Shown here: positions 1-9,525 of the stretch, piece after piece
How the letters are laid out: each line of letters starts with the position of its first letter
Numbering within the stretch: the first letter of the stretch is position 1
Origin: Chloroflexota bacterium
GTDB taxonomy: Bacteria; Chloroflexota; Anaerolineae; Anaerolineales; Villigracilaceae
DNA length: 64,000 bases
Reading direction: 5' to 3'
Assembly: GCA_016223135.1 (NCBI GenBank)
Contig: JACRPQ010000004.1
Location: 806,001 to 870,000 of the forward strand
Notes under the pieces: model-generated
What the model was told of the DNA's origin: nothing
What the model saw: only the letters and a program-made list of their open reading frames with translations
Databases searched by the model: none
Made by a program: the position numbers and the translations under genes

Positions 1-498
1 CTTCAGGCAAAGGAAGAACTGAACAACCTCAAAACCTCCGCCATGGGAACTTTTCAGAAGGTGCGCAACTATATTTTCGAACTGCGTCCCATGATGCTGG
101 ATGACCTGGGTTTGGTGCCGACGGTGCGCCGCTATGCCGATGCCTTCAAAGAGCAGGCAGGATTGGATGTAAGCGTGACCATCACCGGCAACGAACGCCG
201 CCTCGAGTCTTACCTAGAAGTGATGATTTTTCGCGCCATTCAAGAATTATTGGGGAATGCCGCCCGTCACAGTCAAGCGTCACAGGTCAAGGTGCTGCTC
301 GATATAGGGGATGAACGCGTGCGCGTCAGCGTGGACGATAACGGCCGCGGCTTCGATCCCGAATCCGTTCAGCAGGGGAGCAGCCTCGGGTTAAAGTTGA
401 TCCGCGAACGGGCGGAGATGCTGGGCGGCACGTTTGAGGTGGATAGCGCCATCGGGCGGGGTACGCGTGTCACCTTTGCTGTGCCAGCCCGTTCGTAA
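1..498 (+). CDS. Sensor histidine kinase, DegS/NarL type (5' end outside window)
   Basis: The reading frame is open from the first base, so only the C-terminal part is seen; the ATG at 43 is internal. What remains is the end of the HisKA_3 dimerisation region (motif LRPMMLDDLGL, typical of DegS-like kinases) followed by a complete HATPase_c domain: N box ELLGNAARHSQ, G1 box DDNGRGFD and G2 box SSLGLKLIRERAEMLGG. The family autophosphorylates a His and passes the phosphate to a NarL/FixJ-type regulator. No partner regulator is visible; the gene ends its transcript at a hairpin terminator about 30 bases downstream. The signal sensed cannot be judged from this part. Confidence 0.9.
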   Translation, partial: LQAKEELNNLKTSAMGTFQKVRNYIFELRPMMLDDLGLVPTVRRYADAFKEQAGLDVSVTITGNERRLESYLEVMIFRAIQELLGNAARHSQASQVKVLLDIGDERVRVSVDDNGRGFDPESVQQGSSLGLKLIRERAEMLGGTFEVDSAIGRGTRVTFAVPARS

Positions 499-527
499 GT
501 CCATACATTGCAATTTGATGAAATTTT

Positions 528-559
528 GGCTCTGCTGCACGGCAGAGCCTTACTTTTTT
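528..559 (+). terminator. Rho-independent terminator after the histidine kinase
   Basis: Perfect 8-bp stem GGCTCTGC (528-535) / GCAGAGCC (542-549) with a short loop, followed by a run of T at 554-559. It separates the kinase from the tad operon. Confidence 0.75.
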
Positions 560-593
560 ACCAACTATGCCCTCAAGTTTTAGGGTTATACTG

Positions 594-599
594 TATAAT
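594..599 (+). promoter_or_regulatory. Candidate -10 box for the tad operon
   Basis: A perfect TATAAT follows the terminator and precedes cpaB by about 210 bases. No convincing -35 hexamer is present at 16-18 bases upstream. The rest of 560-808 contains no gene; it holds the small palindrome at 650-693. Confidence 0.35.
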
Positions 600-649
600 A
601 ATTCAAACCTGCTTCGTTGCAAAAAGAGTCAACAGGATGAAATTTTCCC

Positions 650-693
650 GTCTTGCCCTCACTCCCACCCCTCTCCAATATGGGAGAAGGGCA
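650..693. repeat. Small imperfect palindrome
   Basis: CTTGCCC (650-656) pairs with GGGCAAG (687-693), and inner CTCC pairs with GGAG around an AATAT loop. C-rich then G-rich halves resemble the palindromes found inside the nucleotidyltransferase genes near 32.0 and 32.7 kb. Confidence 0.4.
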
Positions 694-808
694 AGGGGCG
701 AGAGAAAAGAAGACGGAAAATGAGCATCAGGCAATCTTTGCAATAGAGCATTTCAAACCAATTGATCTGCCGGAAGTACAGGCGGAGATTCTGGAAGGAG
801 AAATCCCT

Positions 809-1882
809 ATGCGTCGCGGAAGAATATTGCTGTTGGTTGTTTTAATTGTCGTCATTGGACTGGCGATGCTGTATGTCGCCTTTGGGAATTTGGGTGGTGG
901 CGGGTTTTCTGCCATTTCCACTCCACTGCCAGAGCAAGTGACAAAAGTATATTTTGCCGCGCAAAACATCCCCCCAGGGACGACAATCACCCGTGATATG
1001 CTTGGAACATTTTCCCTTCCGCCGGAAAATGTGACGGAAGTCATGTTTAGCGAGGGCGAGGAAGCCAACTTAATTGGTCAAGTGGCTCGTTTTCAGTTGG
1101 ACCAGGGAACTCTTATCACCTCTGCAATGATTGGCGGAAAAGTGGAACTGCCGCCGCCTTCCTGGTCATATAAGGTGCCGGCTGGCATGGTGGCGGTTGC
1201 CATCCCCACCGACCGTCTAGCGACAGCGGCATACGCCATCAACAGCGGCGCTCACATTAATGTCAACGTCTGCATCACCATCGTGGACGTGGATCCAGCC
1301 TTCCAAACGGCGCTTCCCAATTATTTGTCTTCCATGCAGGATATTTTCTTCCCGCAAGACGGTCGTCCTCTCATTACCATTGATGCCACGACTCAGGAAC
1401 TCCCTGCCCGCCAGGGACGCACTGAACTCGACCCGACCTTCCAAAAACCGATTTACGTGGTTCCTTCTGAAGCCCAGCGTCCCCGTTTGGTGTGTCAGAT
1501 TATCTTGCAGGATGTGGTGGTCTTGAACCTCGGCAATTTCCAACTCTCGCAGGCGCAGCCTGTGGCGGCGGCGCCAACACAAGACGCGAATGCTCCCGCC
1601 GTTCAATCGCAGGCAGAAACCAAGCCGGATATCATCACCCTCATGGTGTCGCCGCAGGATTCCGTTGCGCTGAATTACTTTGTTTACAGCGGCGCGGTCT
1701 TCTCCCTGGCGCTGCGCAACCCCAACGATACCTCGCGGGTGGAAGCGCAATCGGCGACCTTGAACAGTGTCTTGACGCAGTACAACTTCTCTCTGCCGTC
1801 CAAATTGCCGTACGCTCAAAACACGCGTATTGACTTCCTCCAGCCTCCGCTTTTACCGAACGATATTACTCCCCAACAATAG
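809..1882 (+). CDS. cpaB: CpaB-like Flp pilus assembly protein (SAF domain)
   Basis: 357 aa. The ATG at 809 is chosen because GGAAGGAG lies 8 bases upstream and an N-terminal transmembrane helix follows at once (about residues 5-24). The SAF domain comes next (AQNIPPGTTITRDML), then a long extracytoplasmic part with a Pro/Ala/Gln-rich stretch near residue 250. In proteobacteria CpaB/RcpC works with the outer-membrane secretin of the Tad system; no secretin gene lies here, which fits a monoderm. First gene of the tad operon; cpaE begins 11 bases after its stop. Family assignment is good; the exact role without a secretin is inference. Confidence 0.8.
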   Translation: MRRGRILLLVVLIVVIGLAMLYVAFGNLGGGGFSAISTPLPEQVTKVYFAAQNIPPGTTITRDMLGTFSLPPENVTEVMFSEGEEANLIGQVARFQLDQGTLITSAMIGGKVELPPPSWSYKVPAGMVAVAIPTDRLATAAYAINSGAHINVNVCITIVDVDPAFQTALPNYLSSMQDIFFPQDGRPLITIDATTQELPARQGRTELDPTFQKPIYVVPSEAQRPRLVCQIILQDVVVLNLGNFQLSQAQPVAAAPTQDANAPAVQSQAETKPDIITLMVSPQDSVALNYFVYSGAVFSLALRNPNDTSRVEAQSATLNSVLTQYNFSLPSKLPYAQNTRIDFLQPPLLPNDITPQQ

Positions 1883-1893
1883 AGGTTTTCCTG

Positions 1894-3111
1894 ATGCCGG
1901 GTGAAAAAATCCGTGTATTGATCGTAGATGATGTCTCTGAAACGCGCGAGAACGTCAAAAAACTGCTGCAATTCGAGTCAGATGTTGAAGTCGTAGGTGT
2001 TGCCCGTACAGGAAAAGAAGCGATTCAAGCCTCGCAGGACTTGAATCCCGATGTCGTCCTGATGGACATCAACATGCCGGATATGGACGGCATCGCAGCA
2101 ACAGAAGCCATTCGCGCCAAACAGCAGGCAGTTCAAGTCGTCATTCTTTCGGTTCAAAGCGACCAGAACTACATGCGCCGCGCCATGCTGGTGGGAGCCA
2201 GAGACTTCCTCACCAAGCCGCCGATGGGCGATGAACTCATCTCCGCCATCCGGCGCGCCGGCGAAATGGCGCAGGCGGAAAAGGCAAAAGCCGCGCGGGC
2301 GCAAGTGATGCCCATCGCAGGCGTGCCGGGCGTCGCAGCCGCTTATGGCGGTCCGCGAGGAAAGATCATAGTCGTTTACAGCCCCAAGGGAGGCACCGGG
2401 CGCACCACGGTGGCGGTCAACCTCGCGCTGGCGCTTCATTCCGCAGATACGCGCGTTGCTTTAGTGGACGGCAACCTGCAATTTGGCGATGTGGCAATGT
2501 TTGTCAACGAGCACGGCAAGAATACAGTGCTGGACCTTGCCCCCCGCGCCGACGAGTTGGACGCCGAAATCGTGGAAGAAGTCATGGTCAAGCACTCCGC
2601 TTCGGGATTGCACATCCTGGCTGCGCCCACTCGCCCGGAATATGCCGAAAAAATCTCGAGCGCCCAATTTTCCAAAATGCTCGAATTCCTCACGCAACTC
2701 TACGCTTATGTCGTTGTTGACACTGCCACAGTTTTGAATGACCTGACGCTGGCGACCGTTGACGTAAGCGACTTGATTGTCCTGATCACCACGCAGGATA
2801 TTCCCGCCATCAAGAACAGCCGCCTCTTTCTGGACCTGTTGAATAGTCTGGGCGTGCGGCGCGAGCGCGTCCTGTTCATCATGAACCGTTTCGACAAAAA
2901 GGTGAACATCACCCCTGAACGTGTTGCCGAAAACCTCAAACAGGAAGTTGCCCTCGTCATCCCGATCGACGAAGCCACGGCGGTCAAGGCGGTGAATCGC
3001 GGCATCCCGTTCATGTTGGATAGCAAAGCCCAACCCATTGCACGCAGTATCGTATCACTGGCAGAAGCGGTTCGCAGCCGCCTGGCGGAAAGTGAAACCA
3101 ACGGCAAGTAA
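1894..3111 (+). CDS. cpaE: CpaE-like Flp pilus ATPase with an intact receiver domain
   Basis: 405 aa in two domains. Residues 5-125 are a response-regulator receiver with the acidic pair D12-D13, phospho-acceptor D58 (VVLMDINMP) and K108. From about residue 155 comes a MinD/ParA-type ATPase with a deviant Walker A, KGGTGRTT (165-172). CpaE proteins localise Tad pilus machinery; many have a degenerate receiver, whereas here every key residue is kept, so phosphorylation control is plausible. Lies between cpaB and cpaF. The adjacent kinase fragment might be a partner, but nothing in the sequence proves it. Confidence 0.85.
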   Translation: MPGEKIRVLIVDDVSETRENVKKLLQFESDVEVVGVARTGKEAIQASQDLNPDVVLMDINMPDMDGIAATEAIRAKQQAVQVVILSVQSDQNYMRRAMLVGARDFLTKPPMGDELISAIRRAGEMAQAEKAKAARAQVMPIAGVPGVAAAYGGPRGKIIVVYSPKGGTGRTTVAVNLALALHSADTRVALVDGNLQFGDVAMFVNEHGKNTVLDLAPRADELDAEIVEEVMVKHSASGLHILAAPTRPEYAEKISSAQFSKMLEFLTQLYAYVVVDTATVLNDLTLATVDVSDLIVLITTQDIPAIKNSRLFLDLLNSLGVRRERVLFIMNRFDKKVNITPERVAENLKQEVALVIPIDEATAVKAVNRGIPFMLDSKAQPIARSIVSLAEAVRSRLAESETNGK

Positions 3112-3144
3112 ATTTTGCCTTGTGATTGCAAGGAGATGTAAAGT

Positions 3145-4557
3145 ATGTCTCTCTTAAAACGAATTGAACAGGGGCAGGGCGGGTCTCCCTCGGGAGGCGG
3201 AAGCTCTTCTGGACAGGAAGGAGAAGGTTCGCGCCTCTCCGCTCTTCAATCGAGGAGGGTGAACGCCCCCATCACATCGCCGCAGGCGGGTTCTTACTTT
3301 GACCTGAAAACCCGCGTGCAAAACAAACTGCTCTCCGAGCTGGATCCCACCATGGACATCACACGGACCGACGAGGTCCGCCGCACCATTCAGGACCTGT
3401 TCGAGCAGATCCTTGCCGAAGAGAACATTGTCCTTTCGCGCCCCGAACGCGCCCGCCTGTTCGAACAGATTGCGGCGGAGATTCTCGGCTTCGGTCCCTT
3501 ACAGCCTTTGCTGGAGGACGACACCATCACCGAAATCATGGTCAACGGACCAAAGAATGTTTATATCGAGCGCAAAGGCAAACTTCACCGTGTGCCGGTG
3601 ACCTTCGAGAACAATGACCATGTCATGCGGGTGATTGATCGCATCGTCGCCCCGCTGGGACGCCGCATTGACGAATCCAGCCCCTATGTGGATGCGCGTT
3701 TACCCGACGGCTCCCGCGTCAATGCCGTTATCCCGCCCATTTCACTGGTGGGTCCCACACTGACCATTCGTAAGTTTTCGAAGAACCCCATCACCATCGA
3801 ACAGCTCATCCAATTTGGCTCCATCACCCCTGAGGCGGTTCAATTCCTGAAAGCGTGCGTGGAAGCCCGCCTGAACATTCTCATTTCCGGCGGCACCGGC
3901 TCAGGCAAAACCACGCTTCTCAACATCCTTTCGGGCTTCATTCCCAACGACGAGCGTATCATCACCATTGAAAACGCGGCTGAGTTGCAGTTACGTCAGG
4001 AACACGTTGTCACGTTGGAATCGCGCCCGCCCAACATCGAAGGACGCGGCGAAATCACCATCCGCGACCTGGTCATCAACTCTTTGCGTATGCGCCCTGA
4101 ACGCATCATCGTCGGCGAATGCCGCGGCGGTGAGACGCTCGACATGCTCCAAGCGATGAACACCGGTCACGACGGCTCGATGACCACAGCACATGCCAAC
4201 TCACCGCGTGACGCGCTTTCCCGCGTCGAGACCATGTGTCTGATGGCGGGTATGGACCTTCCCGTCCGCGCCATCCGCGAACAGACCGCCAGCGCCATAG
4301 ATTTGATTTGTCACCAAGAGCGCATGCGCGACGGCACCCGTAAAGTGACTCACATCACCGAAGTCAGCGGCATGGAAGGCGATGTCATTACCATGACTGA
4401 CATCTTTGTCTTCGAGCAGACCGGCGTGGAAGCAGGCAAGGTGGTGGGACGCCTGCGCCCGACAGGCTTAAGACCCAAGTTCATGGACAAGATTGAAGCG
4501 GCGGGTATCAATTTGCCGCCCTCTATTTTTGGTATTGGCGAGCGCCGCCGCTACTAA
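3145..4557 (+). CDS. cpaF: CpaF/TadA secretion ATPase
   Basis: 470 aa. Type II/IV secretion hexameric ATPase that powers Flp pilus assembly at the inner face of the membrane. The first 50 residues are a Gly/Ser-rich, probably disordered lead. Then come the N-terminal domain ([20 protein letters not shown]), Walker [10 protein letters not shown] (249-257), an Asp/Glu box around [12 protein letters not shown], and a His box with [21 protein letters not shown] lies 9 bases before the ATG. Length and motifs match the family. Confidence 0.95.
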   Translation: MSLLKRIEQGQGGSPSGGGSSSGQEGEGSRLSALQSRRVNAPITSPQAGSYFDLKTRVQNKLLSELDPTMDITRTDEVRRTIQDLFEQILAEENIVLSRPERARLFEQIAAEILGFGPLQPLLEDDTITEIMVNGPKNVYIERKGKLHRVPVTFENNDHVMRVIDRIVAPLGRRIDESSPYVDARLPDGSRVNAVIPPISLVGPTLTIRKFSKNPITIEQLIQFGSITPEAVQFLKACVEARLNILISGGTGSGKTTLLNILSGFIPNDERIITIENAAELQLRQEHVVTLESRPPNIEGRGEITIRDLVINSLRMRPERIIVGECRGGETLDMLQAMNTGHDGSMTTAHANSPRDALSRVETMCLMAGMDLPVRAIREQTASAIDLICHQERMRDGTRKVTHITEVSGMEGDVITMTDIFVFEQTGVEAGKVVGRLRPTGLRPKFMDKIEAAGINLPPSIFGIGERRRY

Positions 4558-4578
4558 AATGGCAAACAGGTTACGGTT

Positions 4579-5547
4579 ATGAATCTCTTGCTAATTGGCG
4601 GTGGAATTATCCTGCTGCTCTTGATTGTTGGGGTGGTTATCACCATCACCAGCGAACGCTCGCTGGTGGATGAACGCTTGGGTCAACTGGGCGAAACCGA
4701 ACAAGTCAAAGAAGCCCAGCGGGAAGCCGCCGCATCCCTTGTCACCGAATGGTTGAATCGCAGGGTTGCCAGTTCCTCCATGGGCGACCGCATTGCGCGC
4801 GAACTGGCGCGGGCAGACCTGAAACTCAAGGTTGCCGAGTACTATGCCCTGGTCTTTATCTCGACCGTTATGTTGGGCGCTCTTGCCTGGGTGCTTCAGG
4901 GACATTGGGCTTCCTTTATCATTGGTGCGGTGGTCGGTTTCTTCATCCCGCGCTTTTACGTCAAGCGCCAGCAAGCCCTGCGCCTGCGAAAATTCGACGA
5001 CCAATTGGGCGATATGCTGAATCTCATGGTGAACGGCTTGCGGGCGGGATATTCAATCATGCAGGCAATGGAGGCGGTCAGCCGCGAACTCCCCTCGCCC
5101 ATTTCCGACGAATTTCGCAGAGTCGTCCAGGAAATGCAAATTGGCATTCCCATGGAAAAAGCGCTGGATAACCTCCTCCGCCGCATCCCCAGCGACGATT
5201 TGGACTTTGTCGTAACCGCCATCAACGTTCAGCGGGAAGTGGGCGGCAACCTTTCGGAAATTCTGGATACGATTTCATTCACCATTCGTGAACGCGTCCG
5301 CATCAAAGGTGAAATCCGCACCATGACCGCCAGCGTGCGCGCTTCTGGCACCATTCTGTCTCTCCTGCCAGTGGGGTTGGCAGTGGCGCTGTGGTTTATC
5401 AGCCCGGAATATATCGGTTCCTTTTTTGCGCCCACGAAATTGTTGGGCGGTCAGCCCATTTGCGGGATCGTTGCCGTGAGCGTTATCGTCGGTCTAATCG
5501 TCGCCGGCTATTTCGTCATGATGAAAATTGCGGATATCGAGGTGTAG
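4579..5547 (+). CDS. tadB: TadB-like Flp pilus membrane platform protein
   Basis: 322 aa. Type II secretion system F domain protein: N-terminal membrane segment (residues 2-22), two further segments around residues 92-125, a cytoplasmic helical T2SSF domain (DMLNLMVNGLRAGYSIMQA) and two C-terminal segments. With TadC it forms the inner-membrane platform on which CpaF acts. It starts 21 bases after cpaF and is followed by tadC after only 2 bases, so the pair is probably translationally coupled. Confidence 0.9.
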   Translation: MNLLLIGGGIILLLLIVGVVITITSERSLVDERLGQLGETEQVKEAQREAAASLVTEWLNRRVASSSMGDRIARELARADLKLKVAEYYALVFISTVMLGALAWVLQGHWASFIIGAVVGFFIPRFYVKRQQALRLRKFDDQLGDMLNLMVNGLRAGYSIMQAMEAVSRELPSPISDEFRRVVQEMQIGIPMEKALDNLLRRIPSDDLDFVVTAINVQREVGGNLSEILDTISFTIRERVRIKGEIRTMTASVRASGTILSLLPVGLAVALWFISPEYIGSFFAPTKLLGGQPICGIVAVSVIVGLIVAGYFVMMKIADIEV

Positions 5548-5549
5548 CG

Positions 5550-6494
5550 ATGAACCTGACCTTAATTTTGGTAATTGCCGGCATCCTGCTGGTTCTGTTC
5601 ATCGTTGTAGGGGTCGTTTCGGTGAATTTGCGGCGCAACGCAGAAGAAGAGGAAGATCCGCTTCAGGCGCGCCTGGCGGAGTATCTTCAAAGCGGCGAAG
5701 TTGCCTCGCTGGAAGAAATCGAACTGTCCCAGCCGTTTTTCGAGCGCGTCGTTGTGCCCATCATTAGGAAAATTGGCGAAATCTCCGCCCGCTTCACCCC
5801 TCAAAAGGCGATTCAGGACACGGCTCGCAGGCTGGAATTGGCAGGCAATCCCTGGCCCATTGATGCCGCCACCTTTCTTGCCATCCGTTTCATTTTGGCG
5901 GTGGCATTGGGCGGCTTGGTGACGGCAGTGGTCTTGCTTTCGCCTGCGCCAAGTTTTAGCGATAATGCGCTATATATTTTTGGCGCAACCTTTGGCGGAT
6001 TTTATCTTCCTCATCTGATGCTCTCGAACAAAATCACCAGCCGCCAAAAGGAAGTCCGCAAGGCAATGCCGGATGCTCTGGATTTGCTCACCATTTGCGT
6101 GGAAGCCGGGCTGGGCTTTGAAGCCGCCATGTCCAAAGTCAGTGAAAAATGGGATAACCAACTCTCGCTGGCTTTTGCCCGCACCATCCGCGAGATTCAA
6201 CTCGGCAAGCCGCGCCGCGACGCCATGCGCGACATGGCGGAACGCTTGGGCGTGGCAGAAATGACCAGTTTCGTCGCTGCCGTCATCCAAAGCGAGCAAT
6301 TGGGCGTGAGCATGGCAAAAATCCTGCGCATTCAGTCCGACCAGATGCGCATCAAGCGCCGCCAGCGAGCGGAAGAGGAAGCACACAAGGCGCCGGTCAA
6401 AATGGTGATCCCAATGGCGTTCCTCATGTTCCCCACCATTTTGATCATCATTCTAACGCCCGCCGTGATGCAAATTATGAATAGTTTGGGTTAG
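5550..6494 (+). CDS. tadC: TadC-like Flp pilus membrane platform protein
   Basis: 314 aa. Second T2SSF protein of the platform: N-terminal membrane helix, two central helices, the signature MPDALDLLTICVEAGLG and a C-terminal membrane helix. The ATG at 5550 is chosen because it follows the tadB stop by 2 bases and begins the hydrophobic segment. No pilin, prepilin peptidase or secretin gene follows; the operon passes straight into a comF-like gene. Confidence 0.9.
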   Translation: MNLTLILVIAGILLVLFIVVGVVSVNLRRNAEEEEDPLQARLAEYLQSGEVASLEEIELSQPFFERVVVPIIRKIGEISARFTPQKAIQDTARRLELAGNPWPIDAATFLAIRFILAVALGGLVTAVVLLSPAPSFSDNALYIFGATFGGFYLPHLMLSNKITSRQKEVRKAMPDALDLLTICVEAGLGFEAAMSKVSEKWDNQLSLAFARTIREIQLGKPRRDAMRDMAERLGVAEMTSFVAAVIQSEQLGVSMAKILRIQSDQMRIKRRQRAEEEAHKAPVKMVIPMAFLMFPTILIIILTPAVMQIMNSLG

Positions 6495-6516
6495 GTTCGC
6501 TTTCTTTTCAATTTGC

Positions 6517-7257
6517 GTGAACAAGACGCTTCCATCGTCTTATCGTCTCTGGCAATGGGTTTGGCACGGAATTGACTTGCTCTTTCCGCCGCAGTGTGGG
6601 GGATGCGGCAAGAGAGGCGCGTCGTGGTGTGCCGAATGTCAGGCGCGCGTGCCGTTCATCTGTGAACCCTTCTGCCGCGTCTGTGGAATTCCCACCGGCG
6701 GCGCTGTTGTGTGTGAGCGGTGTTTGGAAAATCCGCCCGCGTATCGAATGATGCGTTCCTGGGCGGTTTTTGATTCGCCTGTGCAGAGCGCCCTGCATAC
6801 AATGAAATACCGCCGCAACATTGGAATGGGCGGCGCTTTGGCGCGTCAAATGGCGGATTTCGTGCGCTCCCTGCAATGGGAGGTGGATATGCTCATTCCC
6901 GTGCCGCTGAGTAAAAAGCGCCTCAAGGAGCGGGGGTATAATCAGGTTGCGCTGGTGGCGCGTCCGCTGGCTTATGAACTCGGGCTGTCTTATGTTCCTT
7001 CGGCGCTGCAGAAAATCCGCGAAACGCGCTCACAGGTTGGCTTGACGGCTTCCCAGCGGAGGGAAAATGTCTCGAAAGCGTATCAGGCAAAGGCGGGAAT
7101 TGTGAAGCGCAAATCCGTCCTGTTGATGGATGATGTGGCGACCACCGGTTCCACCATCCAGGCGGCAGCGGAAGCGTTATTATCTGCCGGCGCGCGGGAA
7201 GTGTATGCGCTTACCGTTGCCCGTGCCCTTCCTCATCATGATTTGAATCGGGTATGA
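6517..7257 (+). CDS. ComF-family phosphoribosyltransferase-like protein
   Basis: 246 aa. The N-terminus has CxxC pairs (CGGCGKRG, CAEC, CRVC, CERC) that probably bind zinc. The C-terminal half is a PRTase fold with the PRPP loop VLLMDDVATTGST. In competent bacteria ComFC helps DNA uptake; elsewhere the role is unclear. The start is GTG at 6517, with no clear Shine-Dalgarno, so the first residues are uncertain. It lies 22 bases after tadC; a link to pilus-assisted DNA uptake is tempting but only inferred from position. Confidence 0.85.
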   Translation: MNKTLPSSYRLWQWVWHGIDLLFPPQCGGCGKRGASWCAECQARVPFICEPFCRVCGIPTGGAVVCERCLENPPAYRMMRSWAVFDSPVQSALHTMKYRRNIGMGGALARQMADFVRSLQWEVDMLIPVPLSKKRLKERGYNQVALVARPLAYELGLSYVPSALQKIRETRSQVGLTASQRRENVSKAYQAKAGIVKRKSVLLMDDVATTGSTIQAAAEALLSAGAREVYALTVARALPHHDLNRV

Positions 7258-7300
7258 CTGACGCGCCAGCGTCATTGATAAGCCTTCAAGGAGGTTCCGT

Positions 7301-7867
7301 ATGACAAACAAGATCGAGATCCAAGCACGTAATATGCGGTTGGCTGATAACACGCGCGAGTATGTTGAGAAGAGAGCCGCCAAGTTGGAACGTTATCTTC
7401 AAGAAATTGACGAAGTGCGGGTTGAATTGGCGCACGTCAAAACTGCCCGCAGCGCCAATGACCGTCAGGTGGCGCAAATTACCCTGCGAGGCAAAGGCTT
7501 CATCTTGCGCACGGAGGAACGCGCCGACGATGTGCGCGCCGCCTTCGATACGGCGCTGGATAAGATGCAGCGACAAATCGAACGTTATAAAGGCAAACAT
7601 TATCGCGGGCGCGGAGATGGACGCTCGGCGGCGGAAGTCGTTGAAGAAGAATGGCCCGTGGATGAAACCGGCGAACTCCTTCCGCTGATTGCCAAACGCA
7701 AAAAGTTTGTGCTGGTGCCGATGACCGAAGAAGAAGCGGTGGAACAAATGAAACTGCTCGGGCATGACAATTTCTTTGTCTTCTTCAACGCCGAGCAGAA
7801 TTCCATTCAAGTGTTGTATCGCCGCCGTAACGGCACCTACGGTTTGATTGAGCCTGTAATCGGTTGA
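7301..7867 (+). CDS. hpf: Ribosome hibernation promoting factor, long form
   Basis: 188 aa. The N-terminal domain (1-100) is the HPF/RaiA fold ([21 protein letters not shown]) that sits in the ribosome A/P region. The C-terminal domain (about 125-185; [20 protein letters not shown]) is the dimerisation tail of long-form HPF, which joins two 70S ribosomes into inactive 100S particles. Strong SD AAGGAGG lies 6 bases before the ATG. Confidence 0.95.
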   Translation: MTNKIEIQARNMRLADNTREYVEKRAAKLERYLQEIDEVRVELAHVKTARSANDRQVAQITLRGKGFILRTEERADDVRAAFDTALDKMQRQIERYKGKHYRGRGDGRSAAEVVEEEWPVDETGELLPLIAKRKKFVLVPMTEEEAVEQMKLLGHDNFFVFFNAEQNSIQVLYRRRNGTYGLIEPVIG

Positions 7868-7890
7868 GACCCCTTGGAAAGGCAAAAAAC

Positions 7891-7920
7891 CAGTGGCGCT
7901 CCGGCGCCACTGCGTTTCTC
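7891..7920 (+). terminator. Hairpin between hpf and folE
   Basis: Perfect 9-bp stem CAGTGGCGC (7891-7899) / GCGCCACTG (7904-7912) with TCCG loop. The following T tract (GTTTCTC) is weak, so it may only attenuate. It ends 8 bases before the folE Shine-Dalgarno. Confidence 0.55.
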
Positions 7921-7932
7921 AAAGGAGTGTGC

Positions 7933-8559
7933 ATGGAATTCAATGATGATTTGGATGATGTCGAAATCACCCCCACCAACGTGGACGTGGAAACGGTAAA
8001 AGGGCTGGTGCATGACCTGATCAAAGCGCTGGGCGAAGACCCCGAACGCGAAGGCTTGAAGAACACGCCGCATCGCGTCTCGCGCATGTTTACAGAATTG
8101 CTCAGCGGCTACGCTACCGATCCTCAACAGGTCATCAACGGCGCGTTGTTCAACATCACCTACGACGAGATGGTGCTGGTGCGCGACATCGAATTTTACA
8201 GTTTATGCGAGCATCACATGCTCCCGTTCCTCGGGCGGGCGCATGTCGCCTACCTGCCGGCGGGCAAGGTCATTGGGCTTTCCAAAATCCCCCGCATCGT
8301 GGACATGTATGCCCGCCGCCTGCAGGTGCAGGAACGCATGACGCGTCAAATTGCCGATTTTCTCCAAAAGACGCTTCAGCCGCAGGGTGTGGCGGTGGTG
8401 GTGGAAGCGGTGCATCTTTGCTCGATGATGCGCGGCGTCAAGAAACACGATGCGCGCATGACCACCTCCGCGATGCACGGCGCCTTCCGCGCCAACCTGG
8501 CGACGCGCCAGGAATTTCTGGATAACATCTCGCGCGGCGCAAAACCGCTTCAATTCTGA
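7933..8559 (+). CDS. folE: GTP cyclohydrolase I
   Basis: 208 aa. Converts GTP to 7,8-dihydroneopterin triphosphate, first step of tetrahydrofolate and other tetrahydropterins. Zinc ligands are visible: C92 and H95 in SLCEHH, and C163 in HLCSMMRG; the conserved RMTRQIADF and TSAMHGAF stretches are present. The ATG at 7933 is chosen over an upstream one because AAAGGAG lies 5 bases before it. Faces folK and folB on the other strand. Together with the FolM-like reductase and phenylalanine hydroxylase nearby, it may also supply a pterin cofactor for hydroxylation. Confidence 0.95.
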   Translation: MEFNDDLDDVEITPTNVDVETVKGLVHDLIKALGEDPEREGLKNTPHRVSRMFTELLSGYATDPQQVINGALFNITYDEMVLVRDIEFYSLCEHHMLPFLGRAHVAYLPAGKVIGLSKIPRIVDMYARRLQVQERMTRQIADFLQKTLQPQGVAVVVEAVHLCSMMRGVKKHDARMTTSAMHGAFRANLATRQEFLDNISRGAKPLQF

Positions 8560-8572
8560 CCTTCAGCCTGAT

Positions 8573-9058
8573 TCACCGAAACCGGCTTAACACTTCGGGA
8601 CGCGCCTCCATCCACACCTGTGAGCGGAGGCGCGCCGCCGTTTGTGCAAGAGTTTCCCCCAACAATGGATTTTTATAATCGGGGTAAATTTCCGCCAGCG
8701 GCACAATCACAAACGCGTACCGCCAGAACTTGTCGTTATAAGGCTGGTCGTCGAAAAGTACGATGTCAATGTCAATTGTGCGGGGAGCGTACTTGTTCTC
8801 ACTGCGCCGCCTGCCAAGCCGCGCCTCGATGGGGCGGATGATGTTTTCCTTCAACTCGACCTGCATCAACTCTGTTTGGAACAGGACGCAGGCGTTCAGG
8901 TAATTCGGTCCCTCCGCGCCCACCGACAGTGACTCCCATGCGTTGGAGACTTTCAACACCTTGCCGTAGGCGTGCAACAACTCCACCGCCCGCACCAGGT
9001 TGGTTTCGGGCTGGATGTTCGAACCGAGATTCAAGTACGCCAGATGGAGGTCACGCAT
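8573..9058 (-). CDS. folK: 2-amino-4-hydroxy-6-hydroxymethyldihydropteridine diphosphokinase
   Basis: 161 aa. Pyrophosphorylates 6-hydroxymethyl-dihydropterin for folate synthesis. Family motifs: AYLNLGSNIQPETNL at the N-terminus, SLSVGAEGPNYLNACV, RRSENKYAPRTIDIDIVLF and VIVPLAEIYPD. The start at 9058 is chosen because the protein then begins just before the conserved LNLGSN motif and overlaps the folB stop by 8 bases, showing translational coupling; an upstream start would add 24 unrelated residues. Confidence 0.93.
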   Translation of the reverse strand: MRDLHLAYLNLGSNIQPETNLVRAVELLHAYGKVLKVSNAWESLSVGAEGPNYLNACVLFQTELMQVELKENIIRPIEARLGRRRSENKYAPRTIDIDIVLFDDQPYNDKFWRYAFVIVPLAEIYPDYKNPLLGETLAQTAARLRSQVWMEARPEVLSRFR

Positions 9059-9407
9059 CGCGGCTGCGTTCGATCTCCACGCCCACCGACTCGGCAAAGC
9101 GCACCGCCGTCGGCTTTTCCACGCGCACAATCACCCGCTGCACGTTATTCTGTGCAAGACAAATCCCCGCCAAATCGTTCGCCAGCGCCTCCACCGTGAA
9201 GCGACCGACGCTCTCGGCGTGTTCCTGTACCTTTTTCGTGATGGCGCTGTAATCGGCGCAATCGTTGAGGTCGTCGGTCTGCGCGGCGCGGCGGGTATCG
9301 GTGAAGAGGGTGATGTTGATGAGAATATCCTGGGCGCGTTTGCGCTCCCAATCGCGGACGCCGATGATGCCGCGGGCGAGCAGGTTCTTGATGATGACTT
9401 TGTCCAT
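9051..9407 (-). CDS. folB: Dihydroneopterin aldolase
   Basis: 118 aa. Cleaves dihydroneopterin to hydroxymethyl-dihydropterin and glycolaldehyde; many family members also epimerise to dihydromonapterin. Motifs: IIKNLLARGIIGVRDWER, DYSAITKKV, and the VEALANDLA helix with the catalytic region. First gene of folB-folK, with AGGAAA about 8 bases upstream of the ATG. Confidence 0.93.
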   Translation of the reverse strand: MDKVIIKNLLARGIIGVRDWERKRAQDILINITLFTDTRRAAQTDDLNDCADYSAITKKVQEHAESVGRFTVEALANDLAGICLAQNNVQRVIVRVEKPTAVRFAESVGVEIERSRDA

Positions 9408-9525
9408 GTTGTAGTTTCCTTTGTTTTTTGTGTAGTCAGATAGAGGCTTCTTATCGTATTACTTCGTAAAAGCTGTGCCAACCACGAAGATTTTATGGCG
9501 GATGTCCTTGCGAGGAGCCATACCC

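Noticed and set aside
508-723. Possible small gene between the histidine kinase and cpaB
   Set aside because: The frame runs through a terminator and a palindrome, has no SD, and its product has no family features.
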